Below are positions 7,716-16,542 of a stretch of 64,000 nucleotides of DNA, one piece after another. The position numbers and the translations under genes were made by a program. The notes beneath the pieces were generated by a model, which saw nothing but the letters and a program-made list of their open reading frames with translations, made no database searches and had not been told where the DNA came from. Each line of letters opens with the position of its first letter. The stretch's first letter is position 1. The DNA comes from Caulobacteraceae bacterium (lineage in GTDB: Bacteria > Pseudomonadota > Alphaproteobacteria > Caulobacterales > Aquidulcibacteraceae): assembly GCA_009773335.1 (NCBI GenBank), contig WRPF01000002.1:72000-135999 (forward strand), read 5' to 3'.

Positions 7716-10700
7716 TCAGGAGCGGCGCGGTTGCGGTGCGTTCGCCGTGTCGCTCGACCAGACGCGCTGGCCGAACTCACCGTTGGCGCGGGCGCTGGCC
7801 GGGCGGGCGCGGAAGCCGCCGACACGCGTCCGGATCTGCGCGATCTGCTCGGTTGCGATCTGCGATTCCAGCGTCGCCATCCGGGCGCGGGCGTCATTGT
7901 CGCCGGCCCGTGCCGCGATCGAGAACCAGTAGAGCGCCTCCGATGGGCTCGCAACGGTGCCACGGCCTTGCTGGTAGAGAACGCCGAGGTTGAACTGGCT
8001 GTCGGCGACACCGAGTTCGGCCGCCTGGTGGAACCAGCGGAACGCGGACGCTTCGTCGAGCGGGGCGCCTTCGCCACGGGCGTAGAACACTCCGAGATCG
8101 TGCATCGCCTTGCGGTTGCCGGCTGCTGCGGCCCGTTCGGTCCATTGACGCGCCTGCGCCAGATCGACCGGCACGCCTTCGCCGCGCTCGAAGAGCTTGG
8201 CGAGGCGGTACTGCGCCATGGCGAGACCCTGGTTGGCGGCGCGGCGCAGCAGCGACACGCCTTCCGGCGTCTGGCCGCCCGAAAGGCGCTGCAGGCCCAG
8301 TTCGTATTGCGCGACGGCGTCGCCGCGCAGGGCGGCCTGGTCGAGCGAGATCGCGATCGGTCCGGTGGTGGCGGTCGCCGCGATCTGGCGGGTCTGGGCC
8401 TCAAGCGAAGTCTGGGGCCCCTGAACAGCGCGGGCCGACGAGACTCGGTCCGTCGTCGCCTTGGAGGTGCTGCGGGCTGCAGCGTCGGCTTTCGCCTTGG
8501 CGGCGGCGTCGGCGATCGAGGTGCTGGCGACCCCCGGGTCGACAGCGCCGGTGATATCATCAGGCGCAATGCCGGTCTCCGGCGCTGCGGGATCCAGAGC
8601 GACCGGCGGCGTGGCCGGCAGGGCGGCGGCGGGCGAGGTTTCCGGCTCGGGCGCCGGACGTGTGTCTGTGCGTGCCTCGTCGCCGCGCTTGGTCCAGAAG
8701 TATGCGCCTCCCGCGAGCGCGACGGCGATCGCTCCGGCTGCGCCCCAGACGACCACGCGGTTCGGACCTCGCAAGCCTGCGATGGGTGCGGCGTCTTCCG
8801 ACCCGTTGCGGCTGCGTTTGCCTTGCGCCTGAGAGGTTTGCGCTGCGCGACGGGCGGCGGTCAGGTAGCTTTCCCGCGTCTGTGGTGCGGTCGTCTCGAT
8901 TTCCGGTTCAAAAAGGTCTTCGACCGCCTGAGCCTCGACCGCCTGACTTTCGGCCGGGGATTCAGGCTGTTCCCATGCCAGGGCGGCGTCCTCTTCCGCA
9001 GGCGCTTCGACCGCCACCTGCGGCGTCGGCTCCGGCGTGTGGATTTCCGTCACCGTTTCCTCGAACGAGTCCAGCGCCGACGCTTCGTCTTCGAGACTGG
9101 CGACGCCGAAATCATCGAGTTCGTTGCGCGCGACGCTGGGTGCGTCGGGAATGTGGAAGTCTTCGCTGCGGTTGTCGGCCTCGTTCGCGGCGGTGATGGG
9201 CGTATCGAATACGACTTCCACCGGCGGTTCGGCGGACAATGCATAGACCACCGAAATGTCAGGCGATTTCGGTTCGCCGTACGACGACCGCTTCACGCCC
9301 GGCACGCTGTCTTCCACCGCCTGCAAACGCTGGGCGAGGCTCGACATCGCTTTCTGGACGGGCGAGATCGAGGAGCCCGAGAGTTCCTCGGCTTCCATAA
9401 GGCGCGAGTTGAGGTTCGAGATCGCGTCCGTAAGGCGCGACGATTGACGCTCTTCGCTTTCGACGATGCGCTCGGTGAGCTCGCGCGCCATGGTGTCCTG
9501 GCGCTGGGTGAAGCGCTCGGCCATGCGCGCAACCTGTTCGCCGACGTGCTCGATGGCTTCCGCGCTGCGGCGTTCGACGCCGTCGAACCGCTCGTCGAAG
9601 CGTTCGGCAAGGCGACCCATCTCCGCGCCGAAGCGCTCGGCGCTGGCAAGTTCGCGATGATCGATTTCGGTGAGGCGCTGGTCGAGCGAGAGCGACAGGC
9701 GTTCGACTTCCTCGCGCACGGCGACCGCAGCCGCATCATCGTTGCGGGTTTCCAGCGAACGCAGGCGCCGGTCGACGCTCTCCGACATGCGCCGGATCTC
9801 TATGGAGATCGCTTCGATGGTGTGCGCCTGACGGCGTTCGGCGGCCGCAACGCGGCGGTTTACGTCTGCGAGCGCCGCGTCGAGCTCGGGGCCATTGTCG
9901 GAGCCGACCAGACCCGCCGTGGCGATCTGCGCGGCGATCTCCGAGCGGATCTCGGTCATCGAGTTCGCCATGCCGTCGAGGCGCTGCTCGACCAAGGCGC
10001 GGAACGCATCGGTCTCGACGTGCGCGCCGGGGGCATGCTCAAGGGCGCGGATGGCCTCGTTGGCTGTCGCTTCCGCTGTCGCCAGACGGTCCGCAAGGCG
10101 CGCGATCGTGCCCTCGACGGTCTGTTCGAGCGTTTCAATCCGCGTCGTGAATTCGTCTGACAGGCCGTTGCGGCTGTGCAGCGCCTCGATTTCCTGCGCT
10201 GTCTTCTCGCGGCCGTCGCGCACGGCTGCGGCAAGGCCCGTGATCTTCGCGTCGAGCATGTGCAGTGCGGCGCGGTCCTGACCACGGCCAGGGTCGCGCT
10301 CGATCCGCTCAAGCCGTTCGTCGAGTTGCTGATGGAGCTGGCGCACGGCTTCGCCATCGCCGGAGGCGCCAAACGTGGCGCCAGCCTCGACGAGCTTCAC
10401 ACGCTTCTCGAGATCGAGCTGCGCGGCGCGCACCTGATTGATCGCCGCCGCCGCGCCCATGCGCAGGTTGGCTGCCGCTTCGCGCGTCGCCGCCTCGATC
10501 TGCTCAAGCCGCTGCTCTATGCCCCGTTGACCCTCCGCCACTTCGGCCGTGGCGCGCGCAGCGGAATCGCGCGCGATGGATTCGATGGTTTCAAGACGAT
10601 CCGCGAGCGTTCGCTGCGCGGACTCGATATCCAGGACGGCGCTTGCGGTGCGGGTGTCAGCGCCCGCGGCGGCGACGCGCTCGGCGAGTTCCTCGTGCGC

Positions 10701-11663
10701 GCGGCGCACTTCCTGCAACGCCTCGGCCGTGGCGCGGCGGGCTTCCACCTCGATTTCCTGCAGACGCGCATGCATGACCGCCTGCGCGGCCTGCAGTTCC
10801 CGCATCGCATCCTGCGCTGCGGCCTGTCCGCCAGCTTCTGCGGCGCCCACCCGATCGGCGAGGTCCTGCTGTTCGTCGCGCAGCACGCGGACGGCGTCCA
10901 GCGCTGCGGCGCGCGCTTCCGCTTCAGCGGCCGCCATGCGCTGTGCGAGTGCGGCCTGCGCCGTGCGGATTTCCGCAACCGCGCTTTCCGCAGCTGCACG
11001 GCTGGCCGCTTCAGCCTCGTCCACGCGTCGTTCAAGTTCGATCTGGCTCGCGCGGGCCTCGGAGAGTGCGCTCGCGGCGATGGTTTCGGCGGAGCGGCGC
11101 GCGTTTTCCTCGACGGAGGAGAACCGCCCGTCGATCTCCGACTGGACGGTGGTGAACTCCTCGATCGTTGCGAGCACCTCTGTGGCGGCCTCACGGGCGA
11201 TGGCCTCCACGTGGGCGACGCGCTGGGTGATTTCGTCGCCGGTGCGCCGCAACGCTTCAACCGCTCCAGTGACGGTGACAGCATTCTTGCGCACGTCGGC
11301 TTCGGCGTCTTCCACGCGCGCAGCGAGCCCGAGCACTGAACGATCCAGTCCTGTCACCACCAGGGCCTGGCGGCGCTCGCTGGTTTCGAGGCGCTCGGCG
11401 AGCCGCGTCAGGGCTTCGGCCATCCGGCGGGTTTCCGCGCCGCCATTGAGCGCCCAGTCATCGCCGCCCTCGGGCGAGGGGAGATTGAGTTCTGGCGCGG
11501 CGAACCGACCGGATTCCGCGGCGCTGGCGGCCTCCTCGTGGGCGAGAACGGCCTGGTTCAGCCACTCGCCCAGCGTCAGGCCATGCTTCAGGGCGCCGTC
11601 ATCGGCGGAGTCCGAGGTCTTCGGATCCGGTCCTTTGACGCTCGCTGTCTTCGCCCCACTCAT
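7716..11663 (-). CDS. PodJ-like polar localisation protein: long coiled coil, one TM helix, Sel1 repeats
   Basis: This 1315-residue protein has three parts. The first ~800 residues are almost pure alpha-helical coiled coil, with many repeated units of the type RRxxAAEAEARAAA and VAERLDE. A low-complexity acidic/proline stretch leads to a single membrane helix (VVVWGAAGAIAVALAGGAYFW, about residue 965). The C-terminal ~250 residues contain tandem Sel1/TPR-like repeats such as AQYELGLQRL, AQYRLAKLFERGEGV, AMHDLGVFYARGEG and SQFNLGVLYQQGRG, then a conserved WSS-containing tail. This domain order is that of Caulobacter PodJ and relatives, which organise the cell pole (pili, adhesin, PleC). PodJ identity is inferred from architecture. 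Nothing nearby confirms the role. Confidence 0.8.
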   Translation of the reverse strand: MSGAKTASVKGPDPKTSDSADDGALKHGLTLGEWLNQAVLAHEEAASAAESGRFAAPELNLPSPEGGDDWALNGGAETRRMAEALTRLAERLETSERRQALVVTGLDRSVLGLAARVEDAEADVRKNAVTVTGAVEALRRTGDEITQRVAHVEAIAREAATEVLATIEEFTTVQSEIDGRFSSVEENARRSAETIAASALSEARASQIELERRVDEAEAASRAAAESAVAEIRTAQAALAQRMAAAEAEARAAALDAVRVLRDEQQDLADRVGAAEAGGQAAAQDAMRELQAAQAVMHARLQEIEVEARRATAEALQEVRRAHEELAERVAAAGADTRTASAVLDIESAQRTLADRLETIESIARDSAARATAEVAEGQRGIEQRLEQIEAATREAAANLRMGAAAAINQVRAAQLDLEKRVKLVEAGATFGASGDGEAVRQLHQQLDERLERIERDPGRGQDRAALHMLDAKITGLAAAVRDGREKTAQEIEALHSRNGLSDEFTTRIETLEQTVEGTIARLADRLATAEATANEAIRALEHAPGAHVETDAFRALVEQRLDGMANSMTEIRSEIAAQIATAGLVGSDNGPELDAALADVNRRVAAAERRQAHTIEAISIEIRRMSESVDRRLRSLETRNDDAAAVAVREEVERLSLSLDQRLTEIDHRELASAERFGAEMGRLAERFDERFDGVERRSAEAIEHVGEQVARMAERFTQRQDTMARELTERIVESEERQSSRLTDAISNLNSRLMEAEELSGSSISPVQKAMSSLAQRLQAVEDSVPGVKRSSYGEPKSPDISVVYALSAEPPVEVVFDTPITAANEADNRSEDFHIPDAPSVARNELDDFGVASLEDEASALDSFEETVTEIHTPEPTPQVAVEAPAEEDAALAWEQPESPAESQAVEAQAVEDLFEPEIETTAPQTRESYLTAARRAAQTSQAQGKRSRNGSEDAAPIAGLRGPNRVVVWGAAGAIAVALAGGAYFWTKRGDEARTDTRPAPEPETSPAAALPATPPVALDPAAPETGIAPDDITGAVDPGVASTSIADAAAKAKADAAARSTSKATTDRVSSARAVQGPQTSLEAQTRQIAATATTGPIAISLDQAALRGDAVAQYELGLQRLSGGQTPEGVSLLRRAANQGLAMAQYRLAKLFERGEGVPVDLAQARQWTERAAAAGNRKAMHDLGVFYARGEGAPLDEASAFRWFHQAAELGVADSQFNLGVLYQQGRGTVASPSEALYWFSIAARAGDNDARARMATLESQIATEQIAQIRTRVGGFRARPASARANGEFGQRVWSSDTANAPQPRRS

Positions 11664-11840
11664 GTCTAGCCCTTTCGAACGCTCGGCGACGCCCGCACCG
11701 GGAGTCGCCAGGCAGAATCAGCCCACACGCGTATTGTCGACGAGAACGTCATCGTCGTTAACGGCGTGTAAAAATTACCCACAGGGCAGGCAGCGACGGC
11801 CGGGGATAAACCGTGGATAACGCGAGTCTTGTCTCCGCCC

Positions 11841-11880
11841 TTGACGTCATGACGTTACGGTAACTTGACGTTGACGTCAA
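11841..11880 (+). promoter_or_regulatory. Candidate MerR-family operator/promoter of the acyl-CoA degradation regulator
   Basis: Bases 11865-11880 form TTGACGT-TG-ACGTCAA, a perfect 7-bp inverted repeat with a 2-bp centre. A second TTGACGT half-site begins at 11841 followed by a weaker ACGTTA arm, and GTTAC-G-GTAAC (11854-11864) is another perfect small palindrome. The sites lie 48 nt upstream of the MerR start codon. MerR regulators of acyl-CoA and leucine degradation (LiuR-type) bind similar ACGT-containing palindromes, so autoregulation is likely. Confidence 0.55.
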
Positions 11881-11927
11881 AGGGAGTTAGCGATTCACGA
11901 AACAACAATCGACAAGGGAGTGCGATC

Positions 11928-12377
11928 ATGAAGTCAGAGCGGACCTGGACGATTTCCGAGCTGGCCCGGGAGTTCAAGGTGACCCCGCGGGCGCTCCGCT
12001 TCTATGAAGATCGCGGACTGCTTTCGCCCCGGCGCGACGGCCTGAACCGGGTCTATTCCCTGCGTGATCGCGGCCGGCTCATCCTCATCCTTCGCGGCAA
12101 GCGCGTCGGGTTTCCGCTGACGGAGATCAAGGAAATCCTCGATCTCTATGATCTGAACGACGGCGAGCGGGCGCAGATGCAGACGGCGCTCAAGAAATTC
12201 CGGGCCCGCGCGATCGCGCTCGAGGCGCAGCGCGAAGACCTTGAAGGCGCCATCCAGGCGCTGGCCGATGGCGTCAAGTGGCTCGAAGGCCGTCTTGCGG
12301 AGCCCGCGCCGAAGGAGGGCCTCGCGGCGGCGCGCGCTTTTGAAAAGGAAGCCAAGCGCCGTCTTCAAGAAGCCTGA
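11928..12377 (+). CDS. MerR family transcriptional regulator of acyl-CoA catabolism (LiuR-like)
   Basis: A 149-residue regulator with an N-terminal MerR winged helix (TISELAREFKVTPRALRFYE, then DRGLLSPRRDG and NRVYSLRDRGRL), a dimerisation coiled coil and an alanine/lysine-rich tail. The start at ATG 11928 has AAGGGAG 7 nt upstream. A TTG at 11865 in the same frame lies inside the palindromic operator and is unlikely. The location directly before two acyl-CoA dehydrogenases, a thiolase and a FadJ-type enzyme suggests it senses an acyl-CoA and controls that cluster. The closest functional model is LiuR, but the ligand is not known. Confidence 0.9.
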   Translation: MKSERTWTISELAREFKVTPRALRFYEDRGLLSPRRDGLNRVYSLRDRGRLILILRGKRVGFPLTEIKEILDLYDLNDGERAQMQTALKKFRARAIALEAQREDLEGAIQALADGVKWLEGRLAEPAPKEGLAAARAFEKEAKRRLQEA

Positions 12378-12424
12378 CCATGTGCTAGACGCAACGTCTG
12401 GAGTGATTGGTTGGGAGTCTGGCG

Positions 12425-14215
12425 ATGCCGACGTACAAGGCGCCTCTGCGCGAATTCAAGTTCCTGTTCCGCAATGTCCTGCATATAGAGCGCCACGCAA
12501 ACCTGCCGGGTTTCGCCGACGCGCCGATGGATTTGGTCGAGCAGGTGCTCGAGGAAGGCGCCAAGTTCTGCGAGAACGTGTTGCAGCCGCTCAATGCGGT
12601 TGGCGATCACGAGGGGTGCAAGCGCGCGCCCGATGGCTCGGTCACGACGCCCACGGGCTTCAAGGACGCCTACAAACTTCTCGTTGAGGGCGGGTGGCCT
12701 GCGCTCGGCAGCGATCCAGCCTACGGCGGGCAGGGCCTGCCGCACGTGGTGAGCCTTGCGTGGAACGAGATGGTGTCGAGCGCCAACATGGCCTTCGGCA
12801 TGTATCCGGGCCTGTCGCATGGCGCCTACGAGGCGATCCATCACCACGGCAGTGACGAGCAGCGCCAGGCCTATCTCCCGAAGCTCGTCAGTGGCGAGTG
12901 GACGGGCACTATGAACCTGACGGAACCGCACTGCGGCACCGATCTAGGCCTGCTGCGCACCAAAGCCATTCCGCAGGCTGACGGCAGCCACCGTATCAGC
13001 GGTCAGAAGATATTCATCTCCGCCGGCGAACACGATCTCGCATCCAACATCATCCACCTCGTGCTCGCACGCATCGAAGGCGCGCCTGCGGGCGTGAAGG
13101 GCATCTCGCTCTTCGTTGTGCCGAAGTTCCTGCTCGACGCGAACGGCGAGCCGGGCCAGCGCAACGGCGTCGTGTGCGGCAAGATCGAAGAGAAGATGGG
13201 CATCCACGGCAACGCCACGTGCGTGCTGAACTACGATGACGCCGTGGGCTATCTCGTCGGTCAGGAGAACAAGGGCCTCAACGCCATGTTCACGATGATG
13301 AACGTGGCGCGCCTCGGGGTCGGCATGCAGGGGCTCGCGCAGTCGGAAGCGGCCTACCAGAACGGCGTGATCTACGCGAGGGACCGCCTCCAGGGGCGCA
13401 GCCTCACGGGCCCCAAGAACGCGGCCGGCCCTGCCGATCCGATCATCGTGCATCCTGACGTGCGCCGGATGCTGATGGATGCACGCGCGTTCAACGAGGG
13501 CGCGCGCGCCTTCTGTTTCTGGACCTCGCTCTACGGGGACCTGCTCACCTATTCGCCCGACGAGAAGGTGCGCGAGAAGGCCGGCGACTACATGGCGCTG
13601 ATGACGCCGGTGCTGAAGGGCTACCTCACCGACAAGGGCTACGCGACCGCCACCAACTGCCAGCAGATCTACGGCGGCCACGGCTACATCGAAGAGTGGG
13701 GCATGTCGCAGTTCGTGCGCGACGCCCGCATTGCGCAGATCTACGAAGGCGCCAACGGCATCCAGGCGCTCGATCTTGTCGGTCGCAAGCTCGCGGCCAA
13801 CGGTGGGCGTGCGGTGTTTACGTTTTTCAACGAGATCGACGCGTTCATCGGCGACAACGCCGATGACCCGCAGATGAAACCTTATCTCGACGGTCTCACG
13901 TCGGCGAAGGCGCAGTTACAGGATGGAACCATGTGGCTGATGCAGAACGGCATGTCGAACTTCGACAACGCCGGCGCCGCCAGCCACGACTACCTGCATC
14001 TCTTCGGCATCACGGCGCTGGCCTACATGTGGGCGCTGATGGCGCGCGCGGCGCTCGACGCCAAGAAGGTCAACGGCGCCGATCCGTTCTATGACGTCAA
14101 GCTCGTCACGGGGCGCCATTTCGTCGAGCGGATGCTCCCGGACGCCGCCGCGCACCTGACGAAGCTCAAAAGCGGCTCGGAAACGCTGATGGCGCTGCCG
14201 GCGGACGCGTTCTAG
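12425..14215 (+). CDS. Acyl-CoA dehydrogenase, large C-terminal-domain (DmdC-like) subfamily
   Basis: The 596-residue flavoenzyme oxidises an acyl-CoA to the 2-enoyl-CoA. It has the N-terminal helical domain, the middle beta domain with NLTEPHCGTDLGLL, and a C-terminal flavin domain with YGGHGYIEEWGMSQFVRDAR and IYEGANGIQ. The Glu of IYEG is the expected catalytic base. An extra ~120-residue C-terminal domain follows, typical of the ~590-residue subfamily that includes methylmercaptopropionyl-CoA dehydrogenase. The ATG at 12425 has GGGAG 8 nt upstream; the TTG at 12407 is less likely. It starts 47 nt after the MerR gene and is probably its first target. The substrate is not predictable. Confidence 0.9.
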   Translation: MPTYKAPLREFKFLFRNVLHIERHANLPGFADAPMDLVEQVLEEGAKFCENVLQPLNAVGDHEGCKRAPDGSVTTPTGFKDAYKLLVEGGWPALGSDPAYGGQGLPHVVSLAWNEMVSSANMAFGMYPGLSHGAYEAIHHHGSDEQRQAYLPKLVSGEWTGTMNLTEPHCGTDLGLLRTKAIPQADGSHRISGQKIFISAGEHDLASNIIHLVLARIEGAPAGVKGISLFVVPKFLLDANGEPGQRNGVVCGKIEEKMGIHGNATCVLNYDDAVGYLVGQENKGLNAMFTMMNVARLGVGMQGLAQSEAAYQNGVIYARDRLQGRSLTGPKNAAGPADPIIVHPDVRRMLMDARAFNEGARAFCFWTSLYGDLLTYSPDEKVREKAGDYMALMTPVLKGYLTDKGYATATNCQQIYGGHGYIEEWGMSQFVRDARIAQIYEGANGIQALDLVGRKLAANGGRAVFTFFNEIDAFIGDNADDPQMKPYLDGLTSAKAQLQDGTMWLMQNGMSNFDNAGAASHDYLHLFGITALAYMWALMARAALDAKKVNGADPFYDVKLVTGRHFVERMLPDAAAHLTKLKSGSETLMALPADAF

Positions 14216-14220
14216 CGGAG

Positions 14221-14280
14221 CGCGGGCGACCTCGCCCGCGCAGGATGTTTGAAAACAAGGCGGGGACGAGGTCGTCCCCG
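14221..14280. repeat. Pair of inverted REP-like hairpins
   Basis: Two perfect hairpins with 9-bp stems and 2-nt loops lie between two acyl-CoA dehydrogenase genes: 14221-14240 (CGCGGGCGA-CC-TCGCCCGCG) and 14261-14280 (CGGGGACGA-GG-TCGTCCCCG). Their apical octamers CGACCTCG and CGAGGTCG are reverse complements, so the two copies are in opposite orientation, the arrangement of a BIME-type repeat. Confidence 0.5.
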
Positions 14281-14297
14281 CTCCTGAGGGAAGAGCA

Positions 14298-15461
14298 ATG
14301 CCCGCGATCCAGGTGCCGACCGCCAGCTGGCGCGACGACGAGGAACTCGAGATCTTCGACCGCAGCGTTCGCGAATTCTTCACGCGCGAAGCGACGCCCG
14401 AGAAGATGGCGAAGTGGCGCGAGAGCGGCGTCGTCGATCGTGACATGTGGACGAAGGCCGGTCGGGCCGGACTTCTCTGCGTCTCGGCGCCGGAGGAATT
14501 CGGCGGCGCGGGCGGCGATTTCCGCCATGACGCGGTGATCATGTACGCGATGGGCGAGATGGGCATCGACGGCTTCGGCGCGTCGCTCCACAACGCCATC
14601 GTCGCGCCCTACATCTATCACTACGGCTCGAAGGAACAGAAAGAGAAGTGGTTGCCGCGCATGGCCACCGGCGAACTCGTCGGCGGCATAGCGATGACCG
14701 AGCCGGGCGCGGGCTCCGACCTCCAGGGCGTGAAGACGACCGCGAAGAAGGATGGTAACCACTACGTCATCAACGGCTCGAAGACGTTCATCACCAACGG
14801 CCAGACGGCGAACCTCATCATCGTCGTCGCCAAGACCGATCCCACTCAAGGCGCCAAGGGCACCTCGCTCATCATCGTGGAGACGGACGAGGTCGAAGGT
14901 TTCCGCCGCGGGCGAAATCTCGACAAGGTCGGCCAGGATGCGCAGGACACCTCCGAGCTCTTCTTCGAGGATGTGCGCGTGCCGACGTCGAACCTCCTCG
15001 GGCCCGTTGAAGGCCAGGGCTTCATCCAGCTCATGCAGCAGCTCGCGTCCGAGCGCCTGCAGATCGCCATCCAGGGCGTGGCGATGATGGAGCGCGCGCT
15101 GGCGCTCACGACGCAGTACGTCAAGGACCGCAAGGCGTTCGGAAAATCGCTCATCGAATTCCAGAACACGCAGTTCAAACTCGCCGAGTGCAAGACCAAG
15201 GCGACCATCGCGAAGGTCTTCGTCGATCACTGCACGGAGCGTCTGCTGAAGGGTGAACTCGACGCCGCGACAGCCTCGATGGCGAAGTACTGGGTGAGCG
15301 ACACGCAGTGCGAGATCGTCGACGAGTGCCTGCAGCTGCACGGCGGCTGGGGTTACATGAACGAGATGGACATCGGCCGCATGTATCGCGACGCCCGCGT
15401 GCAGCGCATCTACGGCGGCGCGAACGAAGTCATGAAGGTGCTGATTGCGAGGACGTTGTAG
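14298..15461 (+). CDS. Acyl-CoA dehydrogenase (LCAD/isovaleryl type)
   Basis: A 387-residue FAD enzyme of standard length. Visible motifs are AMTEPGAGSDLQGVKTTA (flavin/substrate loop), YVKDRKAFGKSLIEFQNTQF, LQLHGGWGYMNEMDIGRMYR and IYGGANEVMKVLIAR. The usual IYEG glutamate is replaced by Gly, as in the long-chain and isovaleryl-CoA dehydrogenase group. There the catalytic base is a Glu in the earlier ASERLQIA helix, which is present here. This supports long-chain or branched substrates. It follows the larger acyl-CoA dehydrogenase after an 82-bp gap containing two hairpins, and is expected to feed the thiolase and FadJ proteins downstream. Confidence 0.92.
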   Translation: MPAIQVPTASWRDDEELEIFDRSVREFFTREATPEKMAKWRESGVVDRDMWTKAGRAGLLCVSAPEEFGGAGGDFRHDAVIMYAMGEMGIDGFGASLHNAIVAPYIYHYGSKEQKEKWLPRMATGELVGGIAMTEPGAGSDLQGVKTTAKKDGNHYVINGSKTFITNGQTANLIIVVAKTDPTQGAKGTSLIIVETDEVEGFRRGRNLDKVGQDAQDTSELFFEDVRVPTSNLLGPVEGQGFIQLMQQLASERLQIAIQGVAMMERALALTTQYVKDRKAFGKSLIEFQNTQFKLAECKTKATIAKVFVDHCTERLLKGELDAATASMAKYWVSDTQCEIVDECLQLHGGWGYMNEMDIGRMYRDARVQRIYGGANEVMKVLIARTL

Positions 15462-15480
15462 TCGCCACGGAGGACGAGCG

Positions 15481-15939
15481 ATGGCCGTATTCAAGCGAGT
15501 GGGCGTTGTCGGCCCGGCGACCGTCGGATTGCTGCTCGGCGCGTTCGCGCTCTTCGCGGGCGAAGCTTCCGCCGCGCCGCCGATCGTCTGCGTGCGAAAC
15601 GCCACCGGCATTGAAATCGAAGTGGTCGCTGGCGTGCAGGCTGACAGGCAGGGCAAGCCAGGCGTGTATCTCGGCAAGGCCAGGGCGCGCGGCGGCGCGT
15701 GCCGATACGCCGACATCGATGGCGAGATGAATGTCTCCTTCCGGCGTGCCGTGCGGCGGGAATCGCCCGGCGAGCCATTCACCGAAATACACACCGCCGA
15801 TGGCGGCTGGATCGCGTGCCCAGCGCAGGGCGGCTCCGACGGCTGGTACGTCTTTACTGTGCGCCGCGCACGGTCTGCTCTTATCTGCAAACCTGGCGGT
15901 GACGCGCGCGGTCTCGAAGGTCCGGGAGAATACGAATGA
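15481..15939 (+). CDS. Small exported protein of unknown function
   Basis: A 152-residue product with a clear signal peptide (residues 1-28, cleavage near ASAA/PP). The mature part has four cysteines (IVCVRN, GGACRY, IACPAQ, LICKPG), which may form two disulfides in the periplasm. I do not recognise the family. ATG 15481 has GGAGG upstream. The last four bases overlap the OsmC start (ATGA), so the two are co-translated. Its placement within the acyl-CoA cluster may be incidental. Confidence 0.75.
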   Translation: MAVFKRVGVVGPATVGLLLGAFALFAGEASAAPPIVCVRNATGIEIEVVAGVQADRQGKPGVYLGKARARGGACRYADIDGEMNVSFRRAVRRESPGEPFTEIHTADGGWIACPAQGGSDGWYVFTVRRARSALICKPGGDARGLEGPGEYE

Positions 15940-16400
15940 GCGACTACACCGCCACCGTTACCTGGGCTCGCGACGGCGCCGTCTTCACGGACGGCAAATA
16001 TTCGCGCACGTACCTGATCTCTTTCGACGGCGGCGTATCGATCGCAGGATCCGCATCGCCGCATGTGGTGCGCGCACCACTCAGCAAGGCAGATGCGGCG
16101 GACCCCGAGGAGTTGTTGGTGGCGGCCGTGTCGTCCTGCCACATGCTCTTCTTTCTCGATTTCGCGCGCCGCGGCGGCTTCACCGTCGATCGCTACCAGG
16201 ACGAGGCGGTCGGCGTGATGGAGAAGGATGATCGTGGCCGCACGTCGATCACGAAGGTGACCTTGCGTCCGGCGGTTTCGTGGAGCGGCGAGAAACAGCC
16301 TTCGCCGGAAGATATCGACGATCTCAATCATCGGGCGCACGAAGCCTGCTATATCGCGAATTCCATCCGCGCCGAGGTTCTCGTCGAGGCGCGGACATGA
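15936..16400 (+). CDS. OsmC family peroxiredoxin-like protein
   Basis: A 154-residue OsmC/Ohr-fold protein. The two redox cysteines appear in the expected contexts: AVSSCHMLFFLDFARR and EACYIANSIRAEV. Family members reduce organic or fatty-acid hydroperoxides using lipoylated or other thiol donors. Position inside a beta-oxidation cluster fits protection against lipid peroxides, though that is inference. The start overlaps the previous stop by 4 nt. A second OsmC-like gene begins at the right edge of the window (63887). Confidence 0.88.
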   Translation: MSDYTATVTWARDGAVFTDGKYSRTYLISFDGGVSIAGSASPHVVRAPLSKADAADPEELLVAAVSSCHMLFFLDFARRGGFTVDRYQDEAVGVMEKDDRGRTSITKVTLRPAVSWSGEKQPSPEDIDDLNHRAHEACYIANSIRAEVLVEART

Positions 16401-16542
16401 CGATCAGTTTTACCGCGTTCCGGCCCGCCCGGTCGGAGCGACAGCGGAAGGTAGGTGCGCGCCATTCTTGTCTGAATGGGTCGTCGCGCCAAGGGATGCC
16501 TCCGGTCCCACGCAGGGCGCTTGATATCGTTGGAGTATTTCG

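Noticed and set aside
7731-10160. An 809-codon plus-strand frame opposite the PodJ-like gene
   Set aside because: Antisense reading of the coiled-coil coding region; composition is that of reversed Ala/Glu repeats.
11865-11927. Upstream TTG start extending the MerR regulator by 21 residues
   Set aside because: The TTG is the first half-site of the palindromic operator, and ATG 11928 has a good RBS and the conserved N-terminus.
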